A stretch of DNA of 64,000 nt, taken from positions 1 to 64,000 of the forward strand of contig JANNOM010000027.1 of NCBI GenBank assembly GCA_031399065.1, written 5' to 3'. A model generated the notes under the pieces. It was given only the letters and a program-made list of their open reading frames with translations, had not been told where the DNA came from and made no database searches. The translations under genes were made by a program, and so were the position numbers. Position 1 is the stretch's first letter; each line of letters opens with the position of its first letter. This DNA is from JADCRZ01 sp031399065 (GTDB lineage Bacteria; Bacteroidota; Bacteroidia; Chitinophagales; Chitinophagaceae). Below are positions 52,159 to 61,594 of the stretch, in pieces.

Positions 52159-53958
52159 ATGCTGACAATCAGACTTCTGCCTACCCTCTTCATTGTAATT
52201 GTTTCGTTTTATCCTTCGATGATAGAAAAAGCAGGATTTGCTTCAGTTCATTTAAAAGATACATCTAAAAGCCTTTCGGGTGATACTACGGAAGCAAACA
52301 GGTTGCTGGCTCTTTGCGAAGCATCGTATGATAAGGGTGATTACAATACAACGCTTACTTATAGCCGCCAGGCCTTGAAGATATCGGAGTCATTAAAATT
52401 TTCGCAGGGAATTTCGAAATCGCTGATCATTACAGCCAACTGCCTTTTTCAACAGGGTAAATACAGGGATGCGGTTCCGGTAGTATTAAGAAGCCGTAGT
52501 GTAAACGATAGCGCGGGTAACAAAAAAGGAACTTACTTTGCTTTTCTTTTATTAGGAAATATATATTTCCGCCTGGCTGATTATAACAAGGCCTCTTATT
52601 ATTTTAAGGAAGCCGGTGCAATAAGCACTTCCATCAATTACACGAAGGGAACCATGAAGTCGCTCATGAATCTTGCCGCAGTGAACATAGACGATAATAA
52701 AGCGGATACCGCAGTTATGAATCTGCACAAGGCATTAGAGATCGCTCTTCAAATAAATGATCAGTCATCTGTTTCCGCCATTTACGTTAATATGGGCGTT
52801 ACATACTATGACAGGTCGGGATACGATAGTGCCCTTAAATACTATAACAAAGCACTGCAATGGGGGAAAAAATCGGGTGACAGGAACATGATAGCAACTG
52901 CGGAACTAAATATAGGGAGTGCCCTTGTAGAAAAAGGTGAACTAACGGGCGCAGAGCAGCACTTAAAAAGAAGTATGGTAATGGCCAAAGAACTTGGAGC
53001 CAGGTATATGATCGCAGAAAACTACCGTTTTCTTGCGGACCTATTCGATAAAAAAAAAGACTACAGGCAGGCTCTTATGTACGCGCGGATGTATTTTTTA
53101 TTGATGGATAGTTTACGAAGTCAGGAAACAAAAGAAACTATCGAGCAGCTTAACCTTAAATATAACAGTGAAAAGAAAGATCAGAACATTCAGTTGTTAA
53201 AAAAAGAAAATGAAAACAGGCAAACGACCCTCCGGGCGGCTATCAAAACAAAACGATTGGTACTTACTGCAAGCGGTATAATTATAGGGATGCTGGTAAT
53301 CATTTTCCTGGGCCTGTTCCGGAACAGTAAACTTCGCCATAAAGAAGTGATCGCCCGGATGGAAAAGGAAAAACTGAAGTCAGATCTTACGGCACTCCGA
53401 TCGCAGCTAGACCCCCATGTGATATTTAACTCACTTAATACCATTTATCACCAGATCGAACACGACCCCCAGGCCAGCCGGCAAACTATCCTCGACTACG
53501 CCGACCTGCTACGATACCAGCTTTATAAAAGCAATGTAGATTTTATAGAGATGGACATGGAGATCAGTTATCTCCATAAATATATTACACTGCAGAAGCT
53601 GCGGATATCAAGCCGCTGCAAGGTATCAGTGTTTATAGAAGACGATTTTGCCGGGATCGTAATTGCCCCTTTACTACTTGTTTCTGTAGTGGAGAATACA
53701 TTTAAACATGTAAGCAACACAAAAAATTCTGGTAACTTTATTAACATAACGCTTATTAAAAAACAGGGTGGTATTGTCCTGTGTACACGGAACACAATAA
53801 ATGCCCCTGACTACCAGGAGTCATTGAATGAAAAAAAGGAAGGAATCGGTCTGGCAAATCTTAAAAACAGGCTGATGCTTATTTATCCTGAACGACACAA
53901 GATTGAAACACTTATTAAGGATGACGTTTACGAGGTAAATCTTTTTATCGATGTATAA
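52159..53958 (+). CDS. TPR-containing LytS-type sensor histidine kinase
   Basis: 599 aa. The signal sequence is followed by about six TPRs (residues ~45-330; for example YDKGDYNTTLTYSRQALKIS and SALKYYNKALQWGKKSGD), a coiled region, one membrane helix (LVLTASGIIIGMLVIIFLGL, ~370-390) and a His_kinase domain with the phospho-His in RSQLDPHVIFNSLNTIYHQI (~420). The ATP-binding part has N-box VVENTFKHV and GIGLANLKNRL. It passes phosphate to the LytTR regulator encoded next, whose gene overlaps by 8 bases. The signal sensed is unknown; the TPR part is periplasmic. Confidence 0.93.
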   Translation: MLTIRLLPTLFIVIVSFYPSMIEKAGFASVHLKDTSKSLSGDTTEANRLLALCEASYDKGDYNTTLTYSRQALKISESLKFSQGISKSLIITANCLFQQGKYRDAVPVVLRSRSVNDSAGNKKGTYFAFLLLGNIYFRLADYNKASYYFKEAGAISTSINYTKGTMKSLMNLAAVNIDDNKADTAVMNLHKALEIALQINDQSSVSAIYVNMGVTYYDRSGYDSALKYYNKALQWGKKSGDRNMIATAELNIGSALVEKGELTGAEQHLKRSMVMAKELGARYMIAENYRFLADLFDKKKDYRQALMYARMYFLLMDSLRSQETKETIEQLNLKYNSEKKDQNIQLLKKENENRQTTLRAAIKTKRLVLTASGIIIGMLVIIFLGLFRNSKLRHKEVIARMEKEKLKSDLTALRSQLDPHVIFNSLNTIYHQIEHDPQASRQTILDYADLLRYQLYKSNVDFIEMDMEISYLHKYITLQKLRISSRCKVSVFIEDDFAGIVIAPLLLVSVVENTFKHVSNTKNSGNFINITLIKKQGGIVLCTRNTINAPDYQESLNEKKEGIGLANLKNRLMLIYPERHKIETLIKDDVYEVNLFIDV

Positions 53959-54658
53959 TAGAATGAATATATTGTTGGTAGACGACGAACCCATAGCTTT
54001 AAACGGCCTGGAGAAATATGTAGCCCGCGTTTCCTATTTCAACATTGTCGATACCTGCGAAAATGCATATGATGCAAAAGATGCATTGGAAGCACATCTG
54101 GTAGATCTTATCTACCTGGATATCCAATTGCCGGGAATAACCGGCCTTGATTTTTTAAAGACCTTAGCGCATCCGCCCCTGATAATTATAGCCAGTGCAT
54201 TTCCCGAATATGCAGTAGAAGGTTTTGAACTTGACGTGGTAGATTACCTGGTAAAGCCATTTTCTTTCGAACGCTTTTTTAAGTCCGCAGAGCGCGCAAA
54301 GGAACATTTTACACAGCGAACTCAAACGGTTGCAGTTCTACCGGAGAAGGATTATTTTTTTGTGAAAACAAATAAAAGGACAGAAAAACTAACTTACCAG
54401 GAAATTCTATACATAGAAGCGCTACACAACTATGTTGCCATTTATACCATTCAAAGAAAACTTGTCATCTATACCAGCCTCAAAGAGCTGCAGGAGATGC
54501 TGCCAGACCGGAATTTTATGAGAATACACAAATCGTTTATAGTTTCCCTTCAGCACATCAGCCGGATCGAAGACGGGAAGGTTCTGATTAAAACTGCCAA
54601 AATACCCGTAAGTCGTACCATGAAAGAAGAACTTACCGCGAGGACCCTGAAGCGTTGA
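53951..54658 (+). CDS. LytTR-family response regulator
   Basis: 235 aa. The receiver has the acidic VDDEP, phospho-Asp in LIYLDIQLPGITG (~55), Ser in IIASAF and Lys in YLVKPFSF. The LytTR DNA-binding domain (~135-235) has FFVKTNKRTEKLTYQEILYI then EALHNYVAIYT and FMRIHKSFIVSL, all signature parts. Partner of the preceding kinase gene. The divergent T9SS type B gene 200 bases upstream of the kinase is a possible target. Confidence 0.95.
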   Translation: MYNRMNILLVDDEPIALNGLEKYVARVSYFNIVDTCENAYDAKDALEAHLVDLIYLDIQLPGITGLDFLKTLAHPPLIIIASAFPEYAVEGFELDVVDYLVKPFSFERFFKSAERAKEHFTQRTQTVAVLPEKDYFFVKTNKRTEKLTYQEILYIEALHNYVAIYTIQRKLVIYTSLKELQEMLPDRNFMRIHKSFIVSLQHISRIEDGKVLIKTAKIPVSRTMKEELTARTLKR

Positions 54659-54717
54659 CTTATTCCGACCTATCATCGTTTCCTGGATTAGTAGCTGGTA
54701 TCGTCGAACAATTCTAA

Positions 54718-56073
54718 TTAAAATGCTTCATTTATACCGAGAAAAAATCCTTTGGAGCCAAATTTGCCGAATGCGTAATCAAGGCATAGATTGGTGCGGG
54801 TGGATTTATTAAACAGTATACGTAAACCTGCACCGCCACCGGGTTGCCATTGCTGAAACAGCTTTGTGCCGGACTGATCGCTGGCGGTTTGAATATTAAA
54901 AAAAGTAACGCCACTGACAAACTTGTTTCTGGTTATCGGGAAACGGTACTCCACTTCAGAATAATTATATTTAGGCCCATTAAAATAACCTACGGTATAA
55001 CCCCTTCCGCTGCGCGAGCCCGGATCCTTGGCCGTACCAGGTAACTCCAGATAGGGTACTGTGCCACTCACCAGGTAAGATCCCCAGTTCCAGAACGCAA
55101 TAACATGCTCAGGCCTTAAAGTGGATAAACTGACATATTTTCTGAAATCGGTGGTGAACTGTACGGCACTTTTTGTACTACCCATCCAGGTTTGATTCAC
55201 CCGGAAGCCTGCATCTGCGTACATGCCTTTATACGCGCGATTCAGGTTATCACGGGTCGTATACTGCACATTAAAAAGAAGTCCATTCGACAGGTAATGA
55301 TCCCGTGCGTATCCGTTCCGGTCGCTGTAAACATTATAAGGAGTTAGACTATTGGTAGTATCCCGTTCGTCAATTTTTCTTCTTATTTCGAATGATGCTC
55401 CCAATCCTGCGAATAGATTTTTCCGCACCTCTTTGTAAATCTTCTCTCTTATGATATAATATTGCGAATATAGCACGCGCTTTTTGCGCCCGGCATTCAC
55501 CAGTACTTTGTCGGCTTCGGTTCCCCCGGAAGCATTTCCAATGCCCAATCCAAAATCGGGCGTCACTGTTTTGGCGGCAACAAGGTTACCCTGAAAATTC
55601 CACTTATTACCGGGGGTATATACATTGTGCGTGATGTAAAAATAAATGATCCCCTTGGTAGTTATCGATGCGGAAGTGCCGGCGATAGACATAAGTGTGC
55701 CGGGGACTTTCCCCAGTACTTTACCTGCGACCGCTTTTATACCTATCTGCGCCCCGATACTCGGATTAGCCGCGATATTGGGTATTATGGTAACAACTGT
55801 CGGCTTTTGGCTCCGGTCACCGGGTTTCCTCTTCGGGTTAAAAATATCCACAAATAAATCAGCGATATCATATTGCTTATATGTGCTATCAGCGGGTTGC
55901 TGAATTTTTACAGAGTCGTACTTTACGGGATCTCCCTTCAAAGAATCACCCGGAACAGCTATCTGGCCATACGTATAACCATTAAAGACTATTAATGAAA
56001 TCGATAAAAAAATCTTTCTTAATAGAAAAAATTTTCTGCTGTCGTGTCTATGTTCTCCTGTGTTATGTAACAA
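54718..56073 (-). CDS. BamA/TamA (surface antigen D15)-like outer-membrane protein
   Basis: 451 aa. There is no good ATG: the reading frame would start at TTG 56073, followed by a basic stretch and a hydrophobic signal (KIFLSISLIVFNGYTYGQ). After a short linker a barrel of beta strands runs to the end, with the Omp85 C-terminal patterns GGAGLRILFNKSTRTNLCLD and YAFGKFGSKGFFLGINEAF. The N-terminal POTRA repeats of true BamA are missing, so it is a short Omp85-like barrel of unknown role. Convergent with the LytTR regulator. Confidence 0.8.
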   Translation of the reverse strand: MLHNTGEHRHDSRKFFLLRKIFLSISLIVFNGYTYGQIAVPGDSLKGDPVKYDSVKIQQPADSTYKQYDIADLFVDIFNPKRKPGDRSQKPTVVTIIPNIAANPSIGAQIGIKAVAGKVLGKVPGTLMSIAGTSASITTKGIIYFYITHNVYTPGNKWNFQGNLVAAKTVTPDFGLGIGNASGGTEADKVLVNAGRKKRVLYSQYYIIREKIYKEVRKNLFAGLGASFEIRRKIDERDTTNSLTPYNVYSDRNGYARDHYLSNGLLFNVQYTTRDNLNRAYKGMYADAGFRVNQTWMGSTKSAVQFTTDFRKYVSLSTLRPEHVIAFWNWGSYLVSGTVPYLELPGTAKDPGSRSGRGYTVGYFNGPKYNYSEVEYRFPITRNKFVSGVTFFNIQTASDQSGTKLFQQWQPGGGAGLRILFNKSTRTNLCLDYAFGKFGSKGFFLGINEAF

Positions 56074-56210
56074 ATGCGTAATTTCTTAATTATTTGATAT
56101 AACCTCTGGCTTGCAAATTTGAAACCAACAAAAAGGCATTTAGTTCAAAAGCGCAGGATAGTTAAAGAAGATGGCCATTAGCTATTTAGCCAAAATTAAC
56201 ACTTCACTGA

Positions 56211-56242
56211 TTTTGTAGAGTGGTCTATTTTTCATACTCTTG
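56211..56242 (+). promoter_or_regulatory. Candidate Bacteroidota promoter of metY
   Basis: TTTTG (56211-56215), then exactly 19 bases, then TACTCTTG (56235-56242), which is near TAnnTTTG with one change. This is the spacing known for the primary sigma factor of the phylum. Transcription would start near 56249, leaving a leader of about 50 bases before the ATG at 56301. Confidence 0.55.
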
Positions 56243-56300
56243 CAGTATAGCCGCCTGTTCCCCGGAAGGGCAAGATAAATCTTTTATTAAAAACATTGTT

Positions 56301-57602
56301 ATGTCACAAACACCATTAAGATTTGAAACACTCCAGGTTCATGCAGGTTACCAGCCGGATCCGGCTACTCATTCGGCGGCAGTGCCTATCTATCAAACGT
56401 CCTCCTATACATTTGATAATGCAGAACATGCTGCGGATCTTTTTCAGCTTAAGCAGTTTGGCAATATCTATACAAGGATCATGAACCCGACTACGGATGT
56501 TTTTGAAAAAAGGATCGCTGCGCTCGAAGGTGGTGTGGCCGCGCTGGCGGTGGCATCGGGACAAGCTGCGCAGTTTATCGCATTGCATAATATCCTGTTG
56601 CCGGGAGATAATTTCGTTTCCTCCTCTTTTTTGTACGGAGGCACATACAACCAGTTTAAAGTAAGCTTTAAAAGAATAGGCGTTGAAGCGAGATTTGCCG
56701 ACCTGGATCAACCTTCCAGCTTCGAAGCGCTGATAGATGAACGCACCAAAGCGATTTTTGTGGAAACGATCGGCAACCCGCGGTTTGCCATTCCTGATTT
56801 TGAAAAGATTTCTGCCATTGCCAGGAAGCATGACCTGCCATTGATCGTTGACAATACTTTTGGCGCAGGTGGATACCTGTTCAGGCCTTTGGAACATGGG
56901 GCCAATGTGGTAGTTGAATCTGCTACCAAATGGATCGGCGGACATGGCAACAGTATCGGCGGGGTTATCGTTGACGGCGGCAACTATAACTGGGGCAATG
57001 GTAAGTTCGTGCAGTTCACTGAACCCGATGAAGCGTATCACGGCATGCAGTTCTGGGACGTATTTGGTGCCAATAGTCCTTTTGGCAACATTGCCTACAT
57101 CATCCGTGCAAGAGTAGCGGGTTTAAGAACCTGGGGACCTTCACTCGCCCCCCAAAACGCCTTCTTGTTTTTACAGGGTCTGGAGACCTTATCCTTACGC
57201 GTAGAGCGCACCGTTGAAAATGCATTGGCACTTGCCACCTGGCTGCAAAAGCACCCCCAGGTTGAATCCGTTAATTATCCCGGCCTTCCCGGCGACAGGT
57301 ATCATGAACTGGCCTTAAAGTACCTCAAACGTGGTTTTGGCGGTGTACTTACATTCAAGATCAAGGGCGGAAAGGAAGTGGCCGATGCATTCGTCAATTC
57401 ATTAAAAATGATCTACCACTTGGCCAACGTAGGTGATTCCAAAACCCTCATTATTCATCCGGCAACTACCACCCATCAGCAACTGTCCGAAAAAGAGCAG
57501 GAGGCTGCCGGCGTTGCGCCGGGTGTACTCAGAATATCGGTGGGAATAGAGCATATAGACGATATCAAGGCCGATCTTCAGCAGGCTTTTGAGGCTAATT
57601 AA
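56301..57602 (+). CDS. metY: O-acetylhomoserine aminocarboxypropyltransferase (MetY)
   Basis: 433 aa from the ATG at 56301; upstream in-frame codons to 56220 lie across the predicted promoter and are excluded. A PLP-dependent Cys/Met metabolism enzyme. RFETLQVHAGYQPDPATHSA and VPIYQTSSYTFDNAEHAADL are typical of MetY, the aspartate that contacts PLP is in IVDNTFGAGG, and the Schiff-base lysine is in VVESATKWIGGHGNSIGG. It makes homocysteine from O-acetylhomoserine and sulfide. Alone in the window; metX was not found. A 12-bp hairpin follows about 100 bases after the stop. Confidence 0.95.
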   Translation: MSQTPLRFETLQVHAGYQPDPATHSAAVPIYQTSSYTFDNAEHAADLFQLKQFGNIYTRIMNPTTDVFEKRIAALEGGVAALAVASGQAAQFIALHNILLPGDNFVSSSFLYGGTYNQFKVSFKRIGVEARFADLDQPSSFEALIDERTKAIFVETIGNPRFAIPDFEKISAIARKHDLPLIVDNTFGAGGYLFRPLEHGANVVVESATKWIGGHGNSIGGVIVDGGNYNWGNGKFVQFTEPDEAYHGMQFWDVFGANSPFGNIAYIIRARVAGLRTWGPSLAPQNAFLFLQGLETLSLRVERTVENALALATWLQKHPQVESVNYPGLPGDRYHELALKYLKRGFGGVLTFKIKGGKEVADAFVNSLKMIYHLANVGDSKTLIIHPATTTHQQLSEKEQEAAGVAPGVLRISVGIEHIDDIKADLQQAFEAN

Positions 57603-57949
57603 TAAGCAGACCGCAGACTGTATGGACCTTTATGGGCTTTTGATGTAAGGGGGTACCTGTGCCCGCAACCGGCCTTCAGGCAGGTGTTGAACCGCTGCAA
57701 ACTTATACTCCCTGTACGTTTTTTACAGGGAGTATGTTATTAATTATTATTTGCGTCTTCAGTCCCGACCGATGTACGTTGGTATAAATTGTTTTTATTC
57801 CCAAAAACTTTCGCCGTCTCTTAGCTCGTACTCTGTTATCGGCTGGTATGGAGTTCCTGGTGTAACATTGCGTACGGCTCTGAGCAAAAGAAGCATAAAA
57901 TCGCAAATCAAATACCTGGAAGTTGTGTCAGTCCGTTAAGTGGACATTT
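57603..57949. other. Intergenic region with a hairpin only
   Basis: About 350 bases between metY and the minus-strand membrane protein gene. Apart from the hairpin at 57705-57735, no conserved frame or repeat was recognised. Confidence 0.5.
57705..57735. terminator. Terminator-like hairpin downstream of metY
   Basis: ATACTCCCTGTA (57705-57716) and TACAGGGAGTAT (57724-57735) pair perfectly around a 7-base loop, followed by an AT-rich but not T-only stretch. It can end metY transcription, and on the other strand the membrane protein gene. Confidence 0.55.
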
Positions 57950-58345
57950 TTACAAATAGCTGTTTGCTTTGATCAGCATCCATTCAATTCTCGCCACAAA
58001 TAAAATGATCACTATTTCTCCCAAAAAATAAGCAAATCCAAGTATTGTTAAAGAATGGTAATGCAGTACTAAAAGCGACAGGGTAATAATGCAATACAAG
58101 CAATTTGCGATCATTATTATTGTTAAAACGACTTTCCATTTCTTTAAATTAAGCAAATAGGCACTGAATGAATATATCGCGAAGACAAAAGCGGGTATTG
58201 ATAACGGACAGATAACGCTCTTCGGCATTCCAAAAGCTTTTTCGAAAGGAACTAATATAAAGGTTAATAGCAGTGCAGACAGCAGCGCGCCTATGCCATC
58301 AACTAAAAATATTGTTCTTTTATTTAGAGCAAACTTTTGAAGCAT
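57950..58345 (-). CDS. Four-helix membrane protein of unknown function
   Basis: 131 aa with four predicted membrane helices: GIGALLSALLLTFILVPF, VICPLSIPAFVFAIYSFSAY, VVLTIIMIANCLYCIITLSL and ILGFAYFLGEIVIILFVARI. I do not recognise a family; similar small membrane proteins are common in Bacteroidota. AT-rich. It lies 62 bases downstream of the GrpB-like gene on the same strand. Confidence 0.65.
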   Translation of the reverse strand: MLQKFALNKRTIFLVDGIGALLSALLLTFILVPFEKAFGMPKSVICPLSIPAFVFAIYSFSAYLLNLKKWKVVLTIIMIANCLYCIITLSLLVLHYHSLTILGFAYFLGEIVIILFVARIEWMLIKANSYL

Positions 58346-58407
58346 ATTGTTTTATGAGGTTATCATATTGGCTATTTTAATATGGTACTTATTTAATCTG
58401 CAATACG

Positions 58408-58932
58408 TTACCCTTTTTGCAGCACAGATTTTATCCAATACGTCTTGTTTATTGTATATTTCTCTCTATCGTTAGGATATTTTGCTGCCAACCTTATTTT
58501 CAGATCCTGATACTCCTGCCTTATCGCATAATTGCTGATCAGGATGTCGCGAAAGGTGATCTTATCTATTACCTGCTGCGAATTCATCGGATACAAATGT
58601 AAATGATGTGTTCGGGGCAAATTTTTAAAAAGAAACTGATGATCGTTTGCGGGATTTTTATCCCAGAAAATATATCCGGTAATTTGTAACTGATCAATGA
58701 TTATTTGGGAAAGGGGAAAAAATTCCAACTCAATAGCTATATCTATTACCGGTTTTGAGAACATACCCGGCACTGCGGTGCTACCAATATGATGATACCT
58801 GGCCGGTGAAGAAATGATTTGTTTTAGCAGCTCAATCTCACTCAGATACTTTGATGGATAACCGGAATTGTATTCTTCAAGAACCACATTGTCAATTTCG
58901 CCAAAGTAATTTTTATTTAACATAGGGATCAT
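58408..58932 (-). CDS. GrpB-family (UPF0157, nucleotidyltransferase-fold) protein
   Basis: 174 aa (a start three codons later is possible). YHHIGSTAVPGMFSKPVIDI is the family signature (H-I-G-S-T-[SA]-V-P-G-[LM]-x-[AS]-K-P-[IV]-[IL]-D), part of a nucleotidyltransferase-like fold. RTHHLHLYPMNSQQV is the second motif (H-[LI]-H-[LV]). Its reaction is not known. It is upstream of the small membrane protein gene. Confidence 0.88.
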   Translation of the reverse strand: MIPMLNKNYFGEIDNVVLEEYNSGYPSKYLSEIELLKQIISSPARYHHIGSTAVPGMFSKPVIDIAIELEFFPLSQIIIDQLQITGYIFWDKNPANDHQFLFKNLPRTHHLHLYPMNSQQVIDKITFRDILISNYAIRQEYQDLKIRLAAKYPNDREKYTINKTYWIKSVLQKG

Positions 58933-59288
58933 TCTAAAATTATTATGCCTGATGTATACGTCTGCGGACTACAATTAACAAATGCAAAGATAATTTCTTT
59001 TTCATATTGGATGCGTATAGGTTGCTTAGGCAGGTCGCTGATACACCTGGCCGGGGGTACTACCTTTTTTATGTTAGGTAATTTAGCTCTCGTAAACAGA
59101 CCTGATTTTATTCGACTAAATTTAGGTTGTCGCATTACAGGAAAGGATGTAGTTTCCCTTGAACTAATAACTTATATCTTTATTGAAAATCAACACCTTA
59201 ACTAAATCCTTCCAATTTCATTTTACATAAGCCTTCAACAAGTAAATTTTATCCTTAGATTTGCGGGTGTCTAATAGCACCGTCAAAT
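58933..59288. other. Intergenic region, no gene supported
   Basis: About 355 AT-rich bases between the divergent GrpB-like and Uma2 genes. Open frames exist on both strands but show no family feature and no conserved start. Confidence 0.5.
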
Positions 59289-59906
59289 ATGAATTACGAA
59301 GATAATAATGATATAGGTCTTGAGCTGAGAGAGCCTGCAATAGCCTACGGGAAAAGTATGTTTACTATAGAGGAGTATCTTGAAATGGAACGTGCATCTC
59401 CTGTAAAACATGAATATTATCAGGGCGAAATATTTACAATAGCAGGGGCCAGCCCCAGGCACAATGTATTGTTCAGGAATCTGTACATATCGATTGGTAT
59501 TCATTTAAAAGGTAAACCCTGTCAGCCATACGGAAGTGATATGAGGATTCATATTCCTGAGAACACACTTTTTACCTATCCGGATATCTCCATCATTTGT
59601 GGCGATGTAATGGACGATGTTTATAATAGTGATACTGCTATTGGGCCGTCTGTACTTATCGAAATACTTTCTCCTTCTACCCGAAGCTGCGATCGCGGGG
59701 AAAAGTTTAAACTCTATCGCGATATTCCCTCCCTGAAAGAATATATAGTCATAGATTCTGAATCTGTTCATATAGAAAGCTGGCGCATTAATACCGGCGG
59801 GTATTGGCAATTGGAAGAACTCAAAGACAAACAGGATATTCTCAGATTACCAACTATTGACTTCAGTTTGGTAGTTGATGAGATTTATGAAGGAAGTAAA
59901 TTATGA
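59289..59906 (+). CDS. Uma2-family (DUF820, restriction-endonuclease fold) protein
   Basis: 205 aa. The start of the family fold is MFTIEEYLEMERASPVKHEY then YQGEIFTIAGASPRHN (H-E-Y-x-x-G-E-I-x-x-M/I-A-G-A-S). The nuclease-type core is TYPDISIICGDV (P-D-x-x-[VI]) and IGPSVLIEILSPSTRSCDRG then EKFKLYRDIPSLKEYIVIDS (E-[IV]-L-S-P-S-T and K...Y.....EYxxID). Such single-copy proteins occur in many Bacteroidota; function unknown. The next gene overlaps by 4 bases. Confidence 0.92.
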   Translation: MNYEDNNDIGLELREPAIAYGKSMFTIEEYLEMERASPVKHEYYQGEIFTIAGASPRHNVLFRNLYISIGIHLKGKPCQPYGSDMRIHIPENTLFTYPDISIICGDVMDDVYNSDTAIGPSVLIEILSPSTRSCDRGEKFKLYRDIPSLKEYIVIDSESVHIESWRINTGGYWQLEELKDKQDILRLPTIDFSLVVDEIYEGSKL

Positions 59907-60742
59907 GGTACAAATATAATTTTGTGGAAATAAAGTTCAGATCCGTTGTTAAATATATATACATACTAGCTTTCATGGTGCAATGCGGATGCGCCCCCAA
60001 TCCTTATGCGGAGACCAATAAAAGCTACAGGAAACAAACTAAAACCCTTGCAAAGGAAATCCGCAAACAGCCCTGGCAGGATTCTCTGATGCCTCCCCTG
60101 TATTGGTCAGGTACGGTCAATCTCAATTTGCGTAAGCCTAATTTCGTTATTATACACCATACTGCGCAGAATAGCTGCGACCAGACGCTTCGAACGTTTA
60201 CGGTAGTCCATTCTCAGGTAAGCGCGCACTATGTTATCTGTAAAGATGGCACCGTGCATCATATGCTTAACGATTATCTCAGGGCCTGGCATGCCGGTGT
60301 TTCGAAATGGGGAAATAACTCCGACATCAACAGCAGCAGTATAGGAATTGAGATCGATAATAACGGAAGGGAAACATTTACCGAACTTCAGATAGGAAGC
60401 CTGCTACGACTACTTGAAAAATTAAAGCGGATGTATAACATTCCCGATGCCAACTTCATCGGGCACAGCGATATCGCTCCTGGCCGAAAAGTTGATCCGG
60501 GCCGTACTTTCCCCTGGCAATTGCTCGCGTTTAATAAATATGGGCTATGGTACGATACCCTCGGCGTGCAGGTGCCGGAAAACTTCAATGCTATGCAGGC
60601 CCTGCGTATTATCGGCTACAACACGAAAGACAGCATAAATGCCATATCTTCTTTCAAGCTGCATTTTGTGCAGAACGATTCTACCATTGAACTGACAAAT
60701 GACGATAATAAGATACTCTTCGACCTGATGAAAAAATACTAA
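59903..60742 (+). CDS. Lipoprotein N-acetylmuramoyl-L-alanine amidase
   Basis: 279 aa. The signal peptide is a lipoprotein type (ILAFMVQCGC). The amidase_2 fold has first zinc ligand His in FVIIHHTAQNSC, AHYVICKDGTVHHMLNDY, WHAGVSKWGN, SSSIGIEIDNNGRETFTE, and the last zinc His and acid in FIGHSDIAPGRKVDPG. It cuts the bond between muramic acid and peptide in peptidoglycan, likely in the periplasm. It overlaps the Uma2 gene by four bases (ATGA), so the two are co-translated, although a functional link is not evident. Confidence 0.92.
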   Translation: MRYKYNFVEIKFRSVVKYIYILAFMVQCGCAPNPYAETNKSYRKQTKTLAKEIRKQPWQDSLMPPLYWSGTVNLNLRKPNFVIIHHTAQNSCDQTLRTFTVVHSQVSAHYVICKDGTVHHMLNDYLRAWHAGVSKWGNNSDINSSSIGIEIDNNGRETFTELQIGSLLRLLEKLKRMYNIPDANFIGHSDIAPGRKVDPGRTFPWQLLAFNKYGLWYDTLGVQVPENFNAMQALRIIGYNTKDSINAISSFKLHFVQNDSTIELTNDDNKILFDLMKKY

Positions 60743-60785
60743 TCTTGTTAGCGTTTCGTTGTTTTTCTTTTACCTCTTGGATTAC

Positions 60786-61529
60786 CTAATTGATTATTTC
60801 ACCTTTATTGTTCGCTAATTTTTCACGAAACTTTTGAAGTTCTTCAGGAGTTTGTCGCACCCACTCCGTTACTTCTCCAACGATTTTCAGTGGTGCTTCG
60901 GAACGATATGAACGAGATGGATTACCTGGAAATTTCTTGTCTGTTAGATTCGGGTCATTTTCATAATTCCCGGTTGGCTCAATAATATACACTCTTTCAT
61001 TTCCATCGCCTTTTGCTAATGCAGCAGCAAGTCCCGCACCATTTACTAAAGCGGTAAAGTAAATATGGTTCATCTTTAATTCAGTATTGTAATTAGAACC
61101 GCCCCCGGCAGTCAGGAAATCGCCAATCTGTAAATTCGCTTTAGTGCCATGATAAAAGGGTCCTTTATCCGAAGGATTATACTTATACGAAATTGCCAAA
61201 TCGGAATTCGCTTTTGCTTTGTCAGAGTTACCTAATTCTTCGTAACATTTGGCAATGTTCAAATAAAGAGAAGGTAAAGCACTATTAACGGCGTCATTAT
61301 TTACTTTTAATGCAAACTGTAACGTCGTTTCAAGCCAATTTAATTTTTCGGAAACTGTTTTTTGATGTCGGGCTACATAGTGAGCTGCAAGAAATTTTTC
61401 AAAGTCATTGGTAGCTTTGTCCCAACCTTGCAGAAAAATTTCCTTTGCTTGTTCTAATTTGTTTTTGTCTTCCATTTCCATTCCCTGCAGACATAATTTA
61501 ACAACATTGTTGAAAGGTGAGAATTCCAT
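60786..61529 (-). CDS. Rifampin ADP-ribosyltransferase (Arr-type) with TPR-like N-terminal extension
   Basis: 247 aa. The C-terminal ~130 residues are Arr: GPFYHGTKANLQIGDFLTAG (His), MNHIYFTALVNGAGLAAALA (Tyr), RVYIIEPTGNYENDPNLTDK (Asp) and KFPGNPSRSYRSEAPLKIVG, the His-Tyr-Asp set of the family. Arr enzymes transfer ADP-ribose from NAD to rifamycins. The first ~115 residues are helical and TPR-like (SALPSLYLNIAKCYEELGNS, DKAKANSDLAISY). Typical Arr proteins are about 140 aa. Stand-alone gene with a palindromic element upstream. Confidence 0.85.
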   Translation of the reverse strand: MEFSPFNNVVKLCLQGMEMEDKNKLEQAKEIFLQGWDKATNDFEKFLAAHYVARHQKTVSEKLNWLETTLQFALKVNNDAVNSALPSLYLNIAKCYEELGNSDKAKANSDLAISYKYNPSDKGPFYHGTKANLQIGDFLTAGGGSNYNTELKMNHIYFTALVNGAGLAAALAKGDGNERVYIIEPTGNYENDPNLTDKKFPGNPSRSYRSEAPLKIVGEVTEWVRQTPEELQKFREKLANNKGEIIN

Positions 61530-61594
61530 TTTTGATTATTTTGTTAATTTTTGATTTGAAAATTTGTTTGTTTTTAGGTTTTTAGAAGGTCGGT

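Noticed and set aside
56238..56275. TCTTGC...GCAAGA hairpin before metY, considered as a SAM-type riboswitch
   Set aside because: The left arm overlaps the predicted -7 box, so it would not be transcribed, and no conserved riboswitch core is present.
56220..56300. Longer N-terminus of MetY
   Set aside because: The added residues do not fit the family, and the region contains the likely promoter; ATG 56301 gives the usual length.
58945..59205. Plus-strand frame between GrpB-like and Uma2 genes
   Set aside because: No family pattern and an irregular composition; an overlapping antisense frame is equally open.
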